From Lentisphaerota bacterium (GTDB lineage Bacteria > Verrucomicrobiota > Kiritimatiellia > RFP12 > UBA3636): 9,959 bases of DNA. The stretch covers positions 1 to 9,959 of the forward strand of contig JAAZAI010000340.1 in assembly GCA_012514445.1 (NCBI GenBank), written 5' to 3'. Position 1 is the first letter of the stretch. Each line of letters begins with the position of its first letter. Made by a program: the position numbers and the translations under genes. This document shows positions 1-7,129 of this stretch, piece by piece. The notes beneath the pieces were generated by a model. The model was given only the letters and a program-made list of their open reading frames with translations, made no database searches and was not told the DNA's origin.

Positions 1-51
1 CCTCCCCCTGTCTTGATTCGCGCCCTCCCCCTGTCTTGATTCGCGCCCTCC
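1..51. repeat. 23-bp tandem direct repeat, about 2.2 copies
   Basis: Two identical 23-bp units lie head to tail at 1-23 and 24-46. The first five bases of a third copy follow at 47-51, after which the sequence diverges. Each unit begins with a pyrimidine-rich CCTCCCCCTG and contains TTGATT near its end. The array touches the window edge, so the true copy number is unknown and may be higher. The TTGATT of the second unit is placed to act as a -35 element for the gene starting at 72. The repeat itself is seen directly; any function is inference. Confidence 0.9.
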
Positions 52-65
52 GTGGCGCGTAAATT
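36..65 (+). promoter_or_regulatory. Candidate promoter for the methyltransferase gene, possibly leaderless
   Basis: TTGATT (36-41) and TAAATT (60-65) are separated by 18 nt, and each matches the sigma70 consensus at four of six positions. The -10-like hexamer ends only 6 nt before the ATG at 72, so transcription from it would begin at or beside the start codon. No Shine-Dalgarno sequence is visible before that ATG, which agrees with a leaderless message. Both hexamers are imperfect matches, so this remains a candidate. Confidence 0.3.
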
Positions 66-71
66 CCACTC

Positions 72-836
72 ATGCACACGCCCCCGGAAGCCCTGCCTCG
101 CTGGAAAACGGCCCTGCGCCTCCTGCGCGCCATCGCCGCGCTTCCCGAGGCCGACCCCGGCCGCGCCGGTCGAATCGGCGAGGCGCGCGCGTTCTTCGAG
201 GGTTCCGGCGTGGATCGTCTGCGCCAGCTCGCCCGGCTCCTCGAGCCGGGCCTCACCGACCGCCAGCTCCTCTGCGCGATCGTCCCCGTCGAGCGCGTCG
301 CCGCGCGCGAGCGCGTCGCCGACGCCGACATGGGCCTCGTCTCCCGCGACCGCGCAGACGCGCCCGCCACGCGCCTGCCCCTCGTCGTCGTCGCGGACAA
401 CATCCGCTCCGCCGTCAACACCGGGGGACTCTTCCGCACCGCCGAGTTCTTCGGCGCCGAGGCGCTGTGGCTGTGCGGATACTCCGCCACGCCGGAGCAC
501 CCCCACGTCGCGCGCGCCGCCATGGGCGCGGAGCGTCTCGTGCCCTGGCGCGCCTTCGACCGCGTCCAGGACGCCCTCGACGCTCTCCGCGCCGAGGGCC
601 GGCGGATCTACGCGCTCGAAACCGCCGAGCGAGCCGAGGACGTCGCCGACTGCGCCTGGGCCTTCCCCGCCGCGCTGCTCCTGGGCAACGAACGCTTCGG
701 CCTCGACCCCGAGACCCTCGCGCAGGCCGACGCCGTCGTCGCGATCGCAGGCCACGGCGTCAAGAATTCGCTCAACGTCGTCTCGGCGTTTTCCATCGCC
801 ATCCACCACATGCGCAGGAGGCACGACAGCCCATGA
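72..836 (+). CDS. SpoU/TrmH-family RNA 2'-O-methyltransferase
   Basis: This 254-residue protein should transfer a methyl group from S-adenosylmethionine to a ribose 2'-OH in tRNA or rRNA, acting in the cytoplasm. All three SpoU motifs of the knotted SPOUT catalytic domain are visible. Motif 1 is NIRSAVNTGGLFRTAEFFG (about 110-128) with the conserved N110, R112 and R122. Motif 2 is LLLGNERFGL (202-211) with E207. Motif 3 is SLNVVSAFSIAIH (233-245) with S233 and N235. The first 100 or so residues are a helix-rich extension that I do not recognise, so the protein is longer than the minimal TrmL type and nearer in size to TrmH or RlmB. The exact substrate cannot be told. The ATG at 72 is the only start giving full length; it lacks a clear ribosome binding site. 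The stop overlaps the next gene by 4 nt (ATGA), indicating an operon with translational coupling. Confidence 0.93.
   Translation: MHTPPEALPRWKTALRLLRAIAALPEADPGRAGRIGEARAFFEGSGVDRLRQLARLLEPGLTDRQLLCAIVPVERVAARERVADADMGLVSRDRADAPATRLPLVVVADNIRSAVNTGGLFRTAEFFGAEALWLCGYSATPEHPHVARAAMGAERLVPWRAFDRVQDALDALRAEGRRIYALETAERAEDVADCAWAFPAALLLGNERFGLDPETLAQADAVVAIAGHGVKNSLNVVSAFSIAIHHMRRRHDSP
816..821 (+). promoter_or_regulatory. Shine-Dalgarno sequence of the HD-domain gene
   Basis: A perfect AGGAGG lies inside the last codons of the methyltransferase gene, 11 nt before the ATG at 833. It fixes the start of the downstream gene within a longer open frame that extends much further upstream. It also shows that this organism uses canonical Shine-Dalgarno sites. 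Confidence 0.8.
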
Positions 837-1450
837 ACGCAGAAGCCATTCGAACCCGCGCCGTCGCGATGATGACCGGCAAACCCGAACCTCCGTGCGA
901 ACCGGGCTACCGCCTCCACCACGGCCAGCGCGTCGAAACGCTCGCCCTCGAGATCGCCGAGCGCGAGAAGCTCGACGTCTGCCGCGAACGCCTCGCCATC
1001 GGCGCCCTCGTCCACGACATCGGCAAGCCCGGCTGCGCCAAGAGCGAGTCCCACGCCGTCAAGGGCGCCGAAATCGTCCGCTCCGACTTCGCCGACCTCA
1101 TGGACGCCGAGGAGCTCGAGGCCGTCGCGCAGATCGTCCTCCACCACTACGATCGCCCGAACAGCATCTGGTTCGAAGGCAAAGAGAAGCCCGAGTGGAC
1201 CCCGGACATCCTGCTCGTGCAGGACGCGGACGTGCTCGACCACTTCGGCGTGCCGGGCATCTGGCTCACGCTCCACTGGGCGACCCACAAGAACTTCACG
1301 CCTTCCCAGACCATCACCGAGTGGTTCACCTCGGAATACATGTGCTCCTGGCGCCGCGAGGCGCGCCGCTCGCTCAACTTCCAGACGTCCCGCCGCTTGC
1401 TCGAGCTGCGCATCGCCCAGATGGACGACTTCTTCCGCCGTCTCAAGTAG
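833..1450 (+). CDS. HDIG-type HD-domain metal-dependent phosphohydrolase
   Basis: This 205-residue cytoplasmic protein belongs to the HD superfamily, whose members hydrolyse phosphoester bonds of nucleotides or related substrates using bound divalent metal. The signature residues are in order: H29/H30 in the first helix (YRLHHGQRVE), H61-D62 in LVHDIGKPG (the HDIG motif), H74, H104/H105 in IVLHHYDRPN, and the distal aspartate in QDADVLDHFG (D131 or D133). The C-terminal 50 residues are helical and rich in Trp and Arg. I chose the ATG at 833 because AGGAGG precedes it and it overlaps the methyltransferase stop as ATGA. The same frame is open upstream, but only as a shadow of that gene. The substrate is unknown; coupling to an RNA methyltransferase suggests, but does not prove, a nucleotide or RNA connection. 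No terminator is visible in the 80 nt before the tRNA. Confidence 0.88.
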   Translation: MNAEAIRTRAVAMMTGKPEPPCEPGYRLHHGQRVETLALEIAEREKLDVCRERLAIGALVHDIGKPGCAKSESHAVKGAEIVRSDFADLMDAEELEAVAQIVLHHYDRPNSIWFEGKEKPEWTPDILLVQDADVLDHFGVPGIWLTLHWATHKNFTPSQTITEWFTSEYMCSWRREARRSLNFQTSRRLLELRIAQMDDFFRRLK

Positions 1451-1530
1451 CCCGCGACCGCAAGCGCACGCAGTTTCCGCTTGATCTTTTCCGCGAAAAC
1501 AGCCAGCATCATGGCATCAGACGCTCCCCG

Positions 1531-1616
1531 GCCCGGGTGGCGAAATGGCAGACGCATGGGACTTAAAATCCTTTGATGGAAACATCGTGCGGGTTCGACT
1601 CCCGCCCCGGGCACCA
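1531..1616 (+). tRNA. tRNA-Leu (anticodon UAA)
   Basis: This is a complete class II tRNA with a long variable arm. The acceptor stem is GCCCGGG (1531-1537) paired with CCCGGGC (1606-1612), followed by discriminator A1613 and an encoded CCA (1614-1616). The D stem is GCG (1540-1542) with CGC (1553-1555). The anticodon loop CTTAAAA (1562-1568) gives anticodon TAA at 1564-1566, reading UUA leucine codons. The variable arm is GATG-GAAA-CATC (1575-1586). The T arm is GCGGG (1589-1593), TTCGACT, CCCGC (1601-1605). The anticodon stem is weak: its outermost pair is T1557 against T1573, and the next is a G-T wobble. No strong promoter is visible upstream, so it may be read through from the HD-domain gene. 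The convergent uvrA stop lies only 7 nt away. Confidence 0.97.
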
Positions 1617-1623
1617 CTACAGA

Positions 1624-4500
1624 TCAGAGGTACGCCGCAGTCAGAGAGGCCTTACTCTTCGCGACCTGCTCGGGCGGACCGGAGGCCACGACGGCGCCGC
1701 CGGCGTCGCCGCCCCCAGGACCCATGTCGACGATCCAGTCCGCCGCGCGCATGACGTCGGGATTGTGCTCGATCACGATCACCGTGTGCCCGGCGTCGCG
1801 AAGCCGCGCGAGAATCTGGAGCAGGCGGCGCACGTCCGCGAAATGGAGCCCCGTCGTCGGTTCGTCGAGGATGTAGACCGTGTGCTCCTCGGGCGGACGC
1901 TGCAGCTCCGCGGAAAGCTGCAGCCGCTGCGCTTCGCCGCCGGAGAGCGTCGAGGCGGGCTGCCCGAGCTGCAAGTACCCGAGACCCACGTCCTCCAGCG
2001 TCTGGAGCTTGCGGGCCAGCCGCGGCACGTTCGCGAAGGCCTCCACGGCCTCGGACACGGTCAGCGCAAGCACGTCGGCGATGGTCCTGCCGCCGTAGTG
2101 CACTTCCAGCGTCTCCTTGTTGTAGCGCCGCCCGCCGCACTGCTCGCACGTCACGTACACGTCGGGCAGGAAGCTCATCGCCAGATGGATCTGGCCATCG
2201 CCCTTGCACACTTCGCAGCGCCCGCCCTTGACGTTGAAGCTGAAGCGGCTCGCGGTGTAGCCGCGGGCCTTGGCGGCGGGAGTCGCCGCGTAGAGGTTGC
2301 GGATCGTGTCGAAGGCGCCCGTGTACGTCAGCGGATTGCTGCGCGAGGAACGCCCGATCGGGGTCTTGTCGATGACGATCAGCTTGTCCACCGCCTCGAC
2401 GCCGTCGATGCCCGCGCAGCCCTGGAACGCGAAGCCGGCGCGCTCGCGCCGCGGCTTCGCCAGATACGCCTGCAGATTCTCCCGCAGCACGTCGTCCACG
2501 AGCGAGGACTTGCCGGAGCCCGACACGCCGGTGACGACGGCGAGGCACCCGAGCGGGAACTTCGCGTCCACCTTCCGCAGATTGTGCACGGCCGCGCCCC
2601 TGACGGCGAGCCAGCGTCCGTCGGGCTCGCGGCGCACCGGGATGCAGGGCTTCTCGACGCCGGTGAGGAAGCGCGCCGTGAGCGAGTTCCGGCTCTTGAG
2701 CAGATCCGCGAACGAACCCTCGAACGTCACCGCGCCGCCATGCCGGCCGGCGCCGGGACCGATGTCGATGACGTGGTCTGCCTCGCGGATCATCGCCTCG
2801 TCGTGCTCGACGACGACGAGCGTGTTGCCGCGCGCCTGCAGGCGGCGCAGCATCGCGACGAGCATCGCGTTGTCGTGCGGATGCAGGCCGATCGTCGGCT
2901 CGTCGAGCACGTACATCACGCCGGAGAGCCCGGCGCCGATCTGCGAGGCGAGGCGGATGCGCTGCATCTCGCCGCCGGAGAGCGTCGCGCTCTCGCGCTC
3001 CCCCGTGAGATACCCGAGCCCCACGTTGACGAGGAAGTCGAGGCGGTCCTTCAACCCGTTGACCACGTTGCCGGCGACGACGCGCTGGGCGGGCGAAAGG
3101 GGCAGGGTCTGGACCCAGCCACGCAGATCCGCGATCGACAGGGCGAGCAGATCGGCGAGGTTCACGCCCGGCTCGGCGGGATGCGGGACGCGACACGCCA
3201 AGACCTCCGGACGCAGACGCAGGCCGCCGCAGGCGCTGCAGCGCCGGCGCGACATGAAGCTGCGCAGCACGGCCACCATCGATTCGGACTCGCTCTCGCG
3301 CAGACGCCGACGCAGATTGGGCAGTACGCCTTCGTACACCTGCTTGCCGCGGCGCACGTTGCCGCGGACCTTCTTCGTGATCACGAGCTCCTCGTCGCCG
3401 GAGCCGTGCAAGATGACGTGGCGCACCGTCTCGGGCAGGTCGCGCCAAGGCGTGTCCATGTCCACACCCTGCCACGCGGCCACGGAGCGCAGCATCATGT
3501 TGAAGGCGCCGACCAGACGCTTGGGGCCCCGCCGCCACGGGCGGATCGCGCCCTTCGCCAGCGAGAGCGAGTCGTCGGGCACGACGAGCGCCTCGTCGAA
3601 GTACGCCTCGCGGCCGAGGCCCTCGCAGACGGGGCAGGCGCCACGAGGGCTGTTGAAGGAGAAGCTGGCGGAGGTCAGCACGTCGAACGCGATGCCGCAA
3701 TCCGTGCATTCGTTGCGCTCGCTGTAGTTCTCCGCGACCTCCGCCTCGCCGGGGCGGGCGCGAAGCACGACCGCGGAGCCTCCGCCCTGCGCCAGCGCGA
3801 GTTCGATGGAATCGGTCACGCGGCGGCGCACCTCGGGCTTCACGACGAGGCGGTCGACGACGGCCTCGAGAGTCGCGGCGGCGGCGTCGGCCGGCACGTC
3901 CTCGATCGGCAGGATCTCGCCATCGACGCGGAGGCGGACGAAGCCCGCCTTCGCCGCGGCGTCGACGCACGCGGCGACGGGGACGCGACTTGCACGGCGC
4001 TTGAGCGGCGCGAGGATCGTGAGCTTCGTGCCGTCGGGCGAATCGAGCAGCCTCTCGACGACGCTCTCGGCGCTCGTGGCCTGGACGATCTTGCCGCAGC
4101 GGTGGCAGCGCGGCACGCCGAGCGTCCCGAAGAGCAGCCTGAGATAGTCGTGCAGTTCGGCCGCCGTGGCGAGGATCGAACGCGGCCCGGGAGTCGAGGA
4201 ATGCTGTTCGATGGAGATCGCGGGGGAGAGTCCCGTGACGGAATCGACGTCCGGCTTGTCCATCTGGTCGAGAAACTGCCGCGCGTACGACGGCAGGCTC
4301 TCGAGGTAGCGGCGCTGGCCTTCGGCGAAGAGCGTGTCGAACGCGAGGGAGGACTTGCCGGAGCCCGAGACGCCGGTCACGACCGTGAGGCGGTTGCGCG
4401 GGATCGTCACCGAGACGCCCTTGAGGTTGTGCACCCGGGCGCCGGTGACGACGATCGCGTCCTGCGCGGATTCCGCTGCCTTCAATTCCCGTGCGTCCAT
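1624..4500 (-). CDS. uvrA: Excinuclease ABC subunit A (UvrA)
   Basis: UvrA is the damage-sensing ATPase of nucleotide excision repair; its dimer loads UvrB at distorted DNA in the cytoplasm. At 958 residues it has normal length and an intact two-ABC layout. Walker A is GVSGSGKS at 43-50 and again at 658-665. ABC signatures are TLSGGEMQR (506-514) and TLSGGEAQRL (851-860). Walker B is VLDEPT (531-536) and ILDEPTTG (877-884). The zinc sites are C265/C268/C289/C292 and C762/C765/C785/C788. Extra CxxC pairs occur at 132/135 and 421/424. The region of about 131-245, which binds UvrB in the family and is missing from UvrA2-type paralogs, is present, so this looks like a repair-competent UvrA. The ATG at 4500 has GGAG 9 nt upstream (4513-4510) and lies 3 nt after the membrane-protein stop, implying coupled translation. 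No LexA-like site or terminator is apparent. Confidence 0.97.
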   Translation of the reverse strand: MDARELKAAESAQDAIVVTGARVHNLKGVSVTIPRNRLTVVTGVSGSGKSSLAFDTLFAEGQRRYLESLPSYARQFLDQMDKPDVDSVTGLSPAISIEQHSSTPGPRSILATAAELHDYLRLLFGTLGVPRCHRCGKIVQATSAESVVERLLDSPDGTKLTILAPLKRRASRVPVAACVDAAAKAGFVRLRVDGEILPIEDVPADAAAATLEAVVDRLVVKPEVRRRVTDSIELALAQGGGSAVVLRARPGEAEVAENYSERNECTDCGIAFDVLTSASFSFNSPRGACPVCEGLGREAYFDEALVVPDDSLSLAKGAIRPWRRGPKRLVGAFNMMLRSVAAWQGVDMDTPWRDLPETVRHVILHGSGDEELVITKKVRGNVRRGKQVYEGVLPNLRRRLRESESESMVAVLRSFMSRRRCSACGGLRLRPEVLACRVPHPAEPGVNLADLLALSIADLRGWVQTLPLSPAQRVVAGNVVNGLKDRLDFLVNVGLGYLTGERESATLSGGEMQRIRLASQIGAGLSGVMYVLDEPTIGLHPHDNAMLVAMLRRLQARGNTLVVVEHDEAMIREADHVIDIGPGAGRHGGAVTFEGSFADLLKSRNSLTARFLTGVEKPCIPVRREPDGRWLAVRGAAVHNLRKVDAKFPLGCLAVVTGVSGSGKSSLVDDVLRENLQAYLAKPRRERAGFAFQGCAGIDGVEAVDKLIVIDKTPIGRSSRSNPLTYTGAFDTIRNLYAATPAAKARGYTASRFSFNVKGGRCEVCKGDGQIHLAMSFLPDVYVTCEQCGGRRYNKETLEVHYGGRTIADVLALTVSEAVEAFANVPRLARKLQTLEDVGLGYLQLGQPASTLSGGEAQRLQLSAELQRPPEEHTVYILDEPTTGLHFADVRRLLQILARLRDAGHTVIVIEHNPDVMRAADWIVDMGPGGGDAGGAVVASGPPEQVAKSKASLTAAYL

Positions 4501-4503
4501 GGG

Positions 4504-7095
4504 TCAACGCTCCGGGTGCGCAATGCGCCGCAGCGTGAAGCCGCGCAGCGTCGCGGGGTGGCGCCCGTCGTAGCGGTAGCGGATCGTCAGCACGGACGAG
4601 CCGTCGTAGTCGAAAACGGCCGTGTCGCCAACGCGCCCCTTGGCGACCTCGTGCCCCCCGAGCATGACCCGCCACGTGGAAGCGTCCCCACTCTCCCACG
4701 CGCCTTCGGCCTGGACGGAAAAGCGGCCGGGAGCTTCGTCCATCGGCAGGTTGGGGCCATAGGCGATCTCGGCGACGGGATCGTGGAGCGGCTCGAAGCG
4801 GACGCCCGTCCACGCGCCGTCCTCGCCGCGCACCGTGTGGCCGGCGTGGAAGAAGTCCACAGCGTCGAACCGGACGACGCCGTCGGCGTCCGCCTTCGGG
4901 AGGCCAGTGGACGGCTGGGTGAAGAGCACGTCCGCGATTTTCGCATCGCCCGAGGCGAGCAGCCAGGTGCGGTGGTCGGGACCGCACGGTCCAGCGGGAA
5001 TGGACACCCAGGTCCAGGCCGCGCCTGCGGAGAATTCCTTGACTTCCGCAGCGGCATCCGCCGCGACGCGACGAGGCCCGGCGCGCATCTTGAGGGAGCC
5101 GCCCTTCATGAGCACGAGCCACGAATAGGATTCCGGAGCGTCCGCGGGCGTCCAGACATTCGCCGACAATTCGCCACCAGGCTGCGCGGACGGGACGATG
5201 CCGTCGGTGCCGTCTTTCTCCTCGAAATGCCACCACCGCGCCGGGACGTGCAGAGCGGGCGTCACGGACACGGGGCCCGACGTCGCATCGTCGCGCGGCG
5301 CATCGAGGATCTCGAAGCTCCACGTGGCGCGATCCTGTTCGAGCAGACGGAGATTCGGATGCGCAAGCAGGCGCCGCAGCGTCGCGCCCACCGGGAAGGG
5401 GCTGACCTTTTCGGGGAAGGCGTCTTCGTGCAGAATCACCGCCGTGGCGCCGAATTCGCGAAGCGCGGCGAGCTGGGCGGCGTCAAGGACGCCCTGGGTG
5501 GCGGGCTCGAAGCGGCGGAAGACGGAGTCGAGGTAGTCGGCGGTCTTGACGGGCGAATAGCCGTTGAGCATCCGAAGTCCGGACTTCATGGCGTGGTATT
5601 CGTAGAGGGAGGACCAGGCGGAATCGCCGGGCCACACCGGCAGGACGAGCGCCCGCGCGGTGGTTCCTCTGGCTTCGGCGGAGGCGACGACGGCCTGGTA
5701 GGCGCGGTTCGGGACATCCGGCAGCAGGCAGGTTCCAACGGACATGCCCTGTCGGCAGCCGATGAGGACCAGCGCGGCGACGAGGATCGCGCAGGCTTCG
5801 AGAAACCCGCGGCGGGCGATGAATTGGCGCGCGTTGGCGAATGAAATCACGAGATAGGGCGTCAGAAGCGCGGGGAGCAGGCAGAACACCTTGACGGGCT
5901 GGCGCACCATCTTGAACGGCGGAACCAGCTTGCGCAGGAGGCGGAGCGGCAGCGCGTCCAGCGGTCCGTTGGTGCCGAGGGCGAGGAAGATGGCGCCGAC
6001 GATCGCGGCGGCCAGCAGCAAGGTGCAGACGACGGCGCCGACGAGGCGCGGCGAGCGTCCATGGCGACGGCGAAGAATCTGGAAGGCCAGCACGAGAGCC
6101 TGCAGGCCACAGGCGGTCAGCACCACGGGCAGGACGTCGCCGAGGTTGATGTGCTGGGCCATGTGGCTGGAGTAGCCGTGATCGAAGATCGCCTGCCAGA
6201 CTGGCGAGTGGATTTTGATCTCGCCGAGGGTGCGGCCGCCGCCGGCGTCCGTGACGGCGTACTGCGAACGCAGCCACAACGCGATGCCCCCGGCGACGAC
6301 CACCCCCGCGGCGAGCGGCAGAAGCGCCTTGACGATGGAGAGGAGGCGTCGGCGGTCCGGAAGGAGCGTCTCCGTGGAGGACGCCCACGAGACGAGGCAC
6401 CAGAGCGGAAGCGCGAGCGTGGCGAAGAGGAACGAGTGGAGATCGGTCGCGTAGCAGAGCACGAGCATCGCGCCGGCGAGGGCGCCGCCGCGGACGCGAC
6501 CGTCGCGCACGGCGATGTCCACGCCGAGGGCCACGGCCGGGATCAGGGCGATGCCGAAGCCCGTCGGGCTCCCGCCGGCGAGCGTCACCCAGCGATAGGG
6601 CACGCATGTCGCGATGAACGCGGCGGCGAAGGCCAGCGCCTCGCTCGGCTCGTCGCCTTGGAACCGGCGGGCGAGCGCCAGAAGCAGGAGAAAACCCAAG
6701 AGCACGGCCGTGAATAGCGAGAGATTCCAGGCCGCCGCGTCGCCGAGGGCGGGCGACGTGGCGGCGAAGAGGAGGGAAAACGGAACGTAGTACGGATCGA
6801 AGGCGCGCCGCCCGTCGTCGTCGCCAAGGTTGAACTCGTAGAGGTTGGTGAAGGGCGGAACGCGACCGGAGAACATCCCGCGAACGAGCTGGAAGTGATA
6901 GAGGAGCTGAAGAGGGTCGCCCGGCACGAGCGTCCGGGCCTCGGCGACTTCCGCATTGTAAGAAGTATAGGGGATCCCGTCCCCGAGATGGCGATGGGAA
7001 GGCCACATGAACGCCGCGTAGAGCGCGACGGCGCCGAGCAGGGCCGCAATCGACCTCAGAAGCCAGGCTATTCGTTTTCCGAAATTGTTATCCAT
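4504..7095 (-). CDS. Large polytopic membrane protein, GT-C/YfhO-like
   Basis: This 863-residue protein has an N-terminal membrane half and a soluble, probably extracytoplasmic, C-terminal half. Hydrophobic segments occur near 11-30, 124-143, 153-195, 203-236, 256-276, 321-341, 351-373, 402-420 and 431-447, about ten in all. The first loop contains acidic stretches (NLGDDDGRRAFDPYYVPF, 89-106) like the first loop of GT-C-fold, lipid-linked-sugar glycosyltransferases. PPFKMVRQPVKVF (392-404) and MLNGYSPVKTADYLDSVF (509-526), followed by a GATAVILHEDAFP strand, resemble YfhO-type and related envelope proteins. From about 600 onward the sequence looks like beta-rich domains without an evident active site. 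A role in surface polysaccharide or glycoprotein assembly is inferred from this pattern; substrate and catalysis are unknown. The ATG at 7095 has no Shine-Dalgarno and lies 19 nt after a terminator-like hairpin. The gene ends 3 nt before uvrA. Confidence 0.75.
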   Translation of the reverse strand: MDNNFGKRIAWLLRSIAALLGAVALYAAFMWPSHRHLGDGIPYTSYNAEVAEARTLVPGDPLQLLYHFQLVRGMFSGRVPPFTNLYEFNLGDDDGRRAFDPYYVPFSLLFAATSPALGDAAAWNLSLFTAVLLGFLLLLALARRFQGDEPSEALAFAAAFIATCVPYRWVTLAGGSPTGFGIALIPAVALGVDIAVRDGRVRGGALAGAMLVLCYATDLHSFLFATLALPLWCLVSWASSTETLLPDRRRLLSIVKALLPLAAGVVVAGGIALWLRSQYAVTDAGGGRTLGEIKIHSPVWQAIFDHGYSSHMAQHINLGDVLPVVLTACGLQALVLAFQILRRRHGRSPRLVGAVVCTLLLAAAIVGAIFLALGTNGPLDALPLRLLRKLVPPFKMVRQPVKVFCLLPALLTPYLVISFANARQFIARRGFLEACAILVAALVLIGCRQGMSVGTCLLPDVPNRAYQAVVASAEARGTTARALVLPVWPGDSAWSSLYEYHAMKSGLRMLNGYSPVKTADYLDSVFRRFEPATQGVLDAAQLAALREFGATAVILHEDAFPEKVSPFPVGATLRRLLAHPNLRLLEQDRATWSFEILDAPRDDATSGPVSVTPALHVPARWWHFEEKDGTDGIVPSAQPGGELSANVWTPADAPESYSWLVLMKGGSLKMRAGPRRVAADAAAEVKEFSAGAAWTWVSIPAGPCGPDHRTWLLASGDAKIADVLFTQPSTGLPKADADGVVRFDAVDFFHAGHTVRGEDGAWTGVRFEPLHDPVAEIAYGPNLPMDEAPGRFSVQAEGAWESGDASTWRVMLGGHEVAKGRVGDTAVFDYDGSSVLTIRYRYDGRHPATLRGFTLRRIAHPER

Positions 7096-7101
7096 GTTTC
7101 G

Positions 7102-7129
7102 CTTATTGAATGCGAAAACCCGACACCAA
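7102..7129 (-). promoter_or_regulatory. Weak leaderless promoter candidate for the membrane-protein gene
   Basis: On the minus strand TTGGTG (7129-7124) is followed after 16 nt by AATAAG (7107-7102), which ends 6 nt before the ATG at 7095. The -10-like element matches four of six consensus positions and the -35 only three. It is proposed because no Shine-Dalgarno exists and there is no other room for a promoter between the hairpin at 7142-7115 and the start codon. The element overlaps the descending arm of that hairpin. Confidence 0.18.

Noticed and set aside
467..832. Upstream extension of the HD-domain protein to a start at 467
   Set aside because: The extension is Arg-rich out-of-frame translation of the methyltransferase gene, and the AGGAGG site supports the ATG at 833.
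1480..1520. Dedicated tRNA promoter (TTGATC followed by CAGCAT or CATCAT)
   Set aside because: The -10 match is poor or the spacing is too long, so I could not support it.
1652..5323. A 1223-codon minus-strand frame overlapping uvrA in another frame
   Set aside because: It is an Arg/Ala/Gly-rich low-complexity translation crossing the membrane gene-uvrA junction out of frame. The in-frame products carry all the conserved motifs.
1573..5844. A 1423-codon open frame on the plus strand opposite uvrA and the membrane gene
   Set aside because: It is antisense to two well-supported genes. Its product is rich in Arg, His, Gly, Ala and Val with no recognisable domain, and it begins inside the tRNA. 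Long antisense frames are expected in GC-rich DNA with strong third-position GC bias.
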